From contig JASHVT010000040.1 in the NCBI GenBank assembly GCA_030039515.1, positions 1 to 6,986 on the forward strand: a stretch of 6,986 bases of DNA, in the 5' to 3' direction. Each line of letters starts with the position of its first letter. Within the stretch, counting starts at the first letter, position 1. The notes under the pieces are model-generated. The model did not search any database. It saw only the letters and a program-made list of their open reading frames with translations, and was not told the DNA's origin. Positions 5,142-6,986 of this stretch are shown one piece after another. This DNA comes from Nitrososphaerales archaeon (GTDB taxonomy: Archaea; Thermoproteota; Nitrososphaeria; Nitrososphaerales; Gagatemarchaeaceae). The position numbers were made by a program, and so were the translations under genes.

Positions 5142-5846
5142 TTGGCATCGAGCGTCAGTCTTTCTCAGAAGCTGGCGGCTGAATTCTTCGGGACGTTCAT
5201 TTTCGTCCTGGTCGGGGCAGGATCCGCCCTCGGCACGTACGTAGCGGGCGGCGATCCTTCGGCCTCCCTGGTAGCCGCCGCCCTCGCAAACGGGCTCGGC
5301 CTCGCTGTGGCCGTCTCCGCAACGATTGGGGTATCCGGAGGCTCTCTGAACCCTGCCGTCTCGATAGGGCTGCTGGTGGGCGGGAAGCTGCCACCCAAGG
5401 ATACTGCCTTCTACATCGTCGCCGAGATGCTCGGGGCGGTTGCCGCCGGGGCTGCGCTCGTCGCAGCGTTCCCTTCGGCTATAGGAAGAGCCGTCGCGTG
5501 GGGGTCGCCCTCGCTGTCGCCCTTGCTCTCAGACTGGCAGGGGACGGCGATCGAAGCGCTCCTGACCTTCGTGCTCGTGACGGTCGTCTACGGCACTGCC
5601 GTGGATTCGCGGCACCCGAACATCGGCGGCTTGGGAATAGGGATGGCGGTCATAGCGGACGTCCTGGTCGCCGGGGACCTCACTGGTGCGGCGATGAACC
5701 CGGCTAGGGCGCTTGGACCCATGTTCTTCGTCTCGCCCTTCCCTAGCTTCTGGTACATCTATGTCGTGGGGCCTGTGATAGGCGCTGCCGCCGCGGGCCT
5801 CGTATACAGGTACGTGCTGGAAGGCAAACGCGACGGTACGGCATAA
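5142..5846 (+). CDS. Aquaporin / major intrinsic protein (MIP) family channel
   Basis: This is a 234-residue integral membrane channel with six expected helices and two half-helices, normally a tetramer that passes water or small neutral solutes. The N-terminus KLAAEFFGTF begins helix 1. The two signature motifs are SLNPAV (NPA at 70-72) and AMNPAR (NPA at 186-188). By alignment in my head to E. coli AqpZ, the four selectivity-filter positions are Asn50, Val174, Ala183 and Arg189. AqpZ has Phe, His, Thr and Arg there, so the filter lacks both aromatic and histidine residues. Methanothermobacter AqpM also has an aliphatic residue (Ile) at the histidine position. A wider pore for polar solutes is possible, and water alone is not assured. 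TTG 5142 is the only in-frame start between a TAA at 5112 and helix 1. It is divergent from the thermosome gene. Confidence 0.95.
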   Translation: MASSVSLSQKLAAEFFGTFIFVLVGAGSALGTYVAGGDPSASLVAAALANGLGLAVAVSATIGVSGGSLNPAVSIGLLVGGKLPPKDTAFYIVAEMLGAVAAGAALVAAFPSAIGRAVAWGSPSLSPLLSDWQGTAIEALLTFVLVTVVYGTAVDSRHPNIGGLGIGMAVIADVLVAGDLTGAAMNPARALGPMFFVSPFPSFWYIYVVGPVIGAAAAGLVYRYVLEGKRDGTA

Positions 5847-5850
5847 ATAA
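5843..5850 (+). promoter_or_regulatory. TATA box of the GAF-domain gene, overlapping the aquaporin stop codon
   Basis: ATAAATAA contains the aquaporin TAA stop at 5844-5846. Its centre is about 28 bases before TTG 5875, the distance expected for a leaderless start. There is no separate intergenic promoter sequence. Confidence 0.6.
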
Positions 5851-5874
5851 TTCGCGAAAGGGTGTAAGTGAACC

Positions 5875-6354
5875 TTGAAGGCCTCGGCCAACCGTCTGAG
5901 CAGGGAGCAGGCCAAGGAGGTCCTGGTCAGGGTCGACTCTGCAGCTTCTTCTGCCTCCGGGACTACCGGAAGGGCGGCCATCGTCAAACTGCTCAACACG
6001 TCTGTGCAGACATACTCCTGGGTGGGGGTGTACGCAGTGAACGGTAAGGACCTGGTGCTAGACGCCTGGGCGGGGCCTGCAGCGACCGAGCACACGAGGA
6101 TTCCCATAGGCAAAGGCGTGTGCGGCTACGCGGCGAAGTCGGGAAGGACGGAGATAGTCTCTGACGTCAGCAAGGACCCGAGATACCTCCAGTGCTTCCT
6201 CTCTACCAAGGCCGAGATCGTCGTTCCTATCGTCGTCCAAGGTTCGGTCGTCGGCGAGATAGACGTGGACAGCGACCAGCCGGACGCCTTCTCGTCCGTG
6301 GACGCGGAGTTCCTCGAGGCCGTCGCCAAGAAGCTTGGCGCTCACTGGACCTGA
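5875..6354 (+). CDS. GAF-domain protein, free methionine-R-sulfoxide reductase-like
   Basis: This is a 159-residue soluble single GAF domain. The segment IPIGKGVCGYAA (76-87), a Cys at 107 (YLQCF), EIVVPIVVQGSVVGEIDVDS and FSSVDAEFLEAVAKKL match the fRMsr (YebR/MsrC) pattern. That enzyme reduces free methionine-R-sulfoxide using conserved cysteines. Cys107 aligns with the catalytic Cys118 of the E. coli enzyme and Cys83 with Cys94. The third cysteine (Cys84 in E. coli) seems to be replaced by His73. Activity is therefore plausible with Cys83 as resolving residue; a ligand-sensing GAF protein is the alternative. An N-terminal amphipathic helix (LSREQAKEVLVRV) is usual. TTG 5875 is the first codon after an almost adjacent in-frame TGA (5869-5871), and the TATA spacing agrees. 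The last 13 bases overlap the converging ECF-type gene. Confidence 0.87.
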   Translation: MKASANRLSREQAKEVLVRVDSAASSASGTTGRAAIVKLLNTSVQTYSWVGVYAVNGKDLVLDAWAGPAATEHTRIPIGKGVCGYAAKSGRTEIVSDVSKDPRYLQCFLSTKAEIVVPIVVQGSVVGEIDVDSDQPDAFSSVDAEFLEAVAKKLGAHWT

Positions 6355-6971
6355 GCAGGCTCCGGTCCGGTCTGCACCATTGCCGGATGCTCAGGCTTGA
6401 GCTGGCCGGCCCCTGTCTGTCTCATCACCCTCACGATGACCTGGACGAGGATGGGCCCTGCGATCGCGAAGAAGGCGAGGTCGCTTATCTCGTGCGCCAG
6501 CATGAAGAGTATCGTCGCAGGGAACAAGACCGAAGCGAGAGCCACGCTCAAAGACGCTCCTGAGATCAGGGGAGGAACGATGTTCGTCACCAGGTCATAG
6601 GCGAACGCTCCAATAAGCCCCATCGAGCCCCAGAGCACGCACTTCTCCGGCACACTGGTGAGGGTGAAGCCCGAGACCTTCCTCGCAAGAACTCCGAGGA
6701 ATGCGTAGACGGTTTCGGAGAGAATGAGGAGGAGCAGCAAGACTCCCGGGTCCGACCCATACGGGTTCACCGTGCCGTAGACGAGCCAAGTGAGCGCTCC
6801 GACCGAAACGCCGACGTTCAATCCGAACATCAGCGCCGAGACGAAGACGATGGTGTCCATCAGTTTAATGTTCGACAGCGGGAGCATCGCATAGTTTGTG
6901 GCGAGTGCTAGCGCGGTGAAGAGCGAGACTATCGCTATCTTCTGCGAGGGCCTTAGACGGATCGGCTGCAT
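6342..6971 (-). CDS. ECF-type transporter S-component-like membrane protein
   Basis: This is a 209-residue integral membrane protein. Hydrophobic segments are at about residues 12-30, 38-50, 52-66, 76-96, 112-133 and 141-180 (the last probably two helices). Motifs such as NIKLMDTIVF, WLVYGTVNPYG and FAYDLVTNI resemble the substrate-binding S components of energy-coupling factor transporters, which take up vitamins or metal-related cofactors with a shared ATPase/EcfT module. No ATPase or EcfT gene is in the window, so it may use a module encoded elsewhere. The substrate cannot be told from sequence, and another small multispanning family is possible. The C-terminal 25 residues after RVMRQ are polar and Pro/Gln-rich, likely cytoplasmic. 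ATG 6971 directly follows an in-frame TAG (6972-6974), so no earlier start exists. Its promoter, if any, lies beyond the window edge. The 3' end overlaps the GAF gene. Confidence 0.82.
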   Translation of the reverse strand: MQPIRLRPSQKIAIVSLFTALALATNYAMLPLSNIKLMDTIVFVSALMFGLNVGVSVGALTWLVYGTVNPYGSDPGVLLLLLILSETVYAFLGVLARKVSGFTLTSVPEKCVLWGSMGLIGAFAYDLVTNIVPPLISGASLSVALASVLFPATILFMLAHEISDLAFFAIAGPILVQVIVRVMRQTGAGQLKPEHPAMVQTGPEPAQVQ

Positions 6972-6986
6972 CTATGGCTGGTTCAT

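Noticed and set aside
5529..6113. A 194-codon minus-strand frame across the aquaporin/GAF junction
   Set aside because: It crosses two recognised genes and their promoter, and the translation looks random.
6972..6986. A five-codon minus-strand mini-ORF just before the S-component gene
   Set aside because: It begins at the window edge, so it may simply be the end of an upstream gene; it cannot be called a leader peptide.
1..6986. tRNA, rRNA, CRISPR array, insertion sequence or defence system
   Set aside because: No cloverleaf-like sequence, repeat-spacer array, transposase, terminal repeats or defence domains were seen; gaps between genes are all under 140 bases and look like promoters or gene ends.

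Overview
The window looks like a stretch of ordinary chromosome from a GC-rich archaeon. The strongest evidence is a complete group II chaperonin (thermosome) subunit with a Gly-Met-rich tail and an archaea-type DUF371 protein. Almost every transcription unit also begins with an archaeal TATA-like box about 26 to 31 bases before the start codon. Arg codons are often AGG and starts are often GTG or TTG. A TACK-type lineage such as Nitrososphaerota or Bathyarchaeia, or a Thermoplasmatota lineage, would fit, but I cannot decide from this sequence. No mobile element, CRISPR array, tRNA or rRNA is visible.

Layout, left to right. Bases 1-644 (+) are the C-terminal part of a PLP enzyme of the cystathionine gamma-synthase/lyase family. 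Bases 685-1194 (+) encode a small HEAT-repeat protein with two His-Glu motifs like those of deoxyhypusine hydroxylase. Bases 1232-1981 (+) encode a short-chain dehydrogenase. Three minus-strand genes follow: a 71-residue hypothetical protein (1988-2203), then a two-gene unit of a membrane/zinc-ribbon protein and DUF371 (2990 down to 2263). A single TATA box at 3015-3020 appears to serve both this unit and a plus-strand gene for a small charged, helical protein (3047-3286). The thermosome gene (5006 down to 3360) converges on that small gene. An aquaporin (5142-5846, +) diverges from the thermosome. A GAF-domain protein like free methionine-R-sulfoxide reductase (5875-6354, +) overlaps, tail to tail, an ECF-type S-component-like membrane protein (6971 down to 6342).

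The genes do not form one pathway. Loose themes are sulfur amino acid metabolism (cystathionine enzyme, methionine sulfoxide repair), protein folding or modification (thermosome, possible hypusine hydroxylation) and membrane transport (aquaporin, S component). Most genes are single transcription units with their own promoter. The only evident operon is the zinc-ribbon/DUF371 pair, and its second gene is the only one with a clear Shine-Dalgarno sequence.

The observations most worth following are the half-size deoxyhypusine-hydroxylase-like HEAT protein, the systematic leaderless GTG/TTG starts, the apparent bidirectional TATA box, and the unusual pore residues of the aquaporin.
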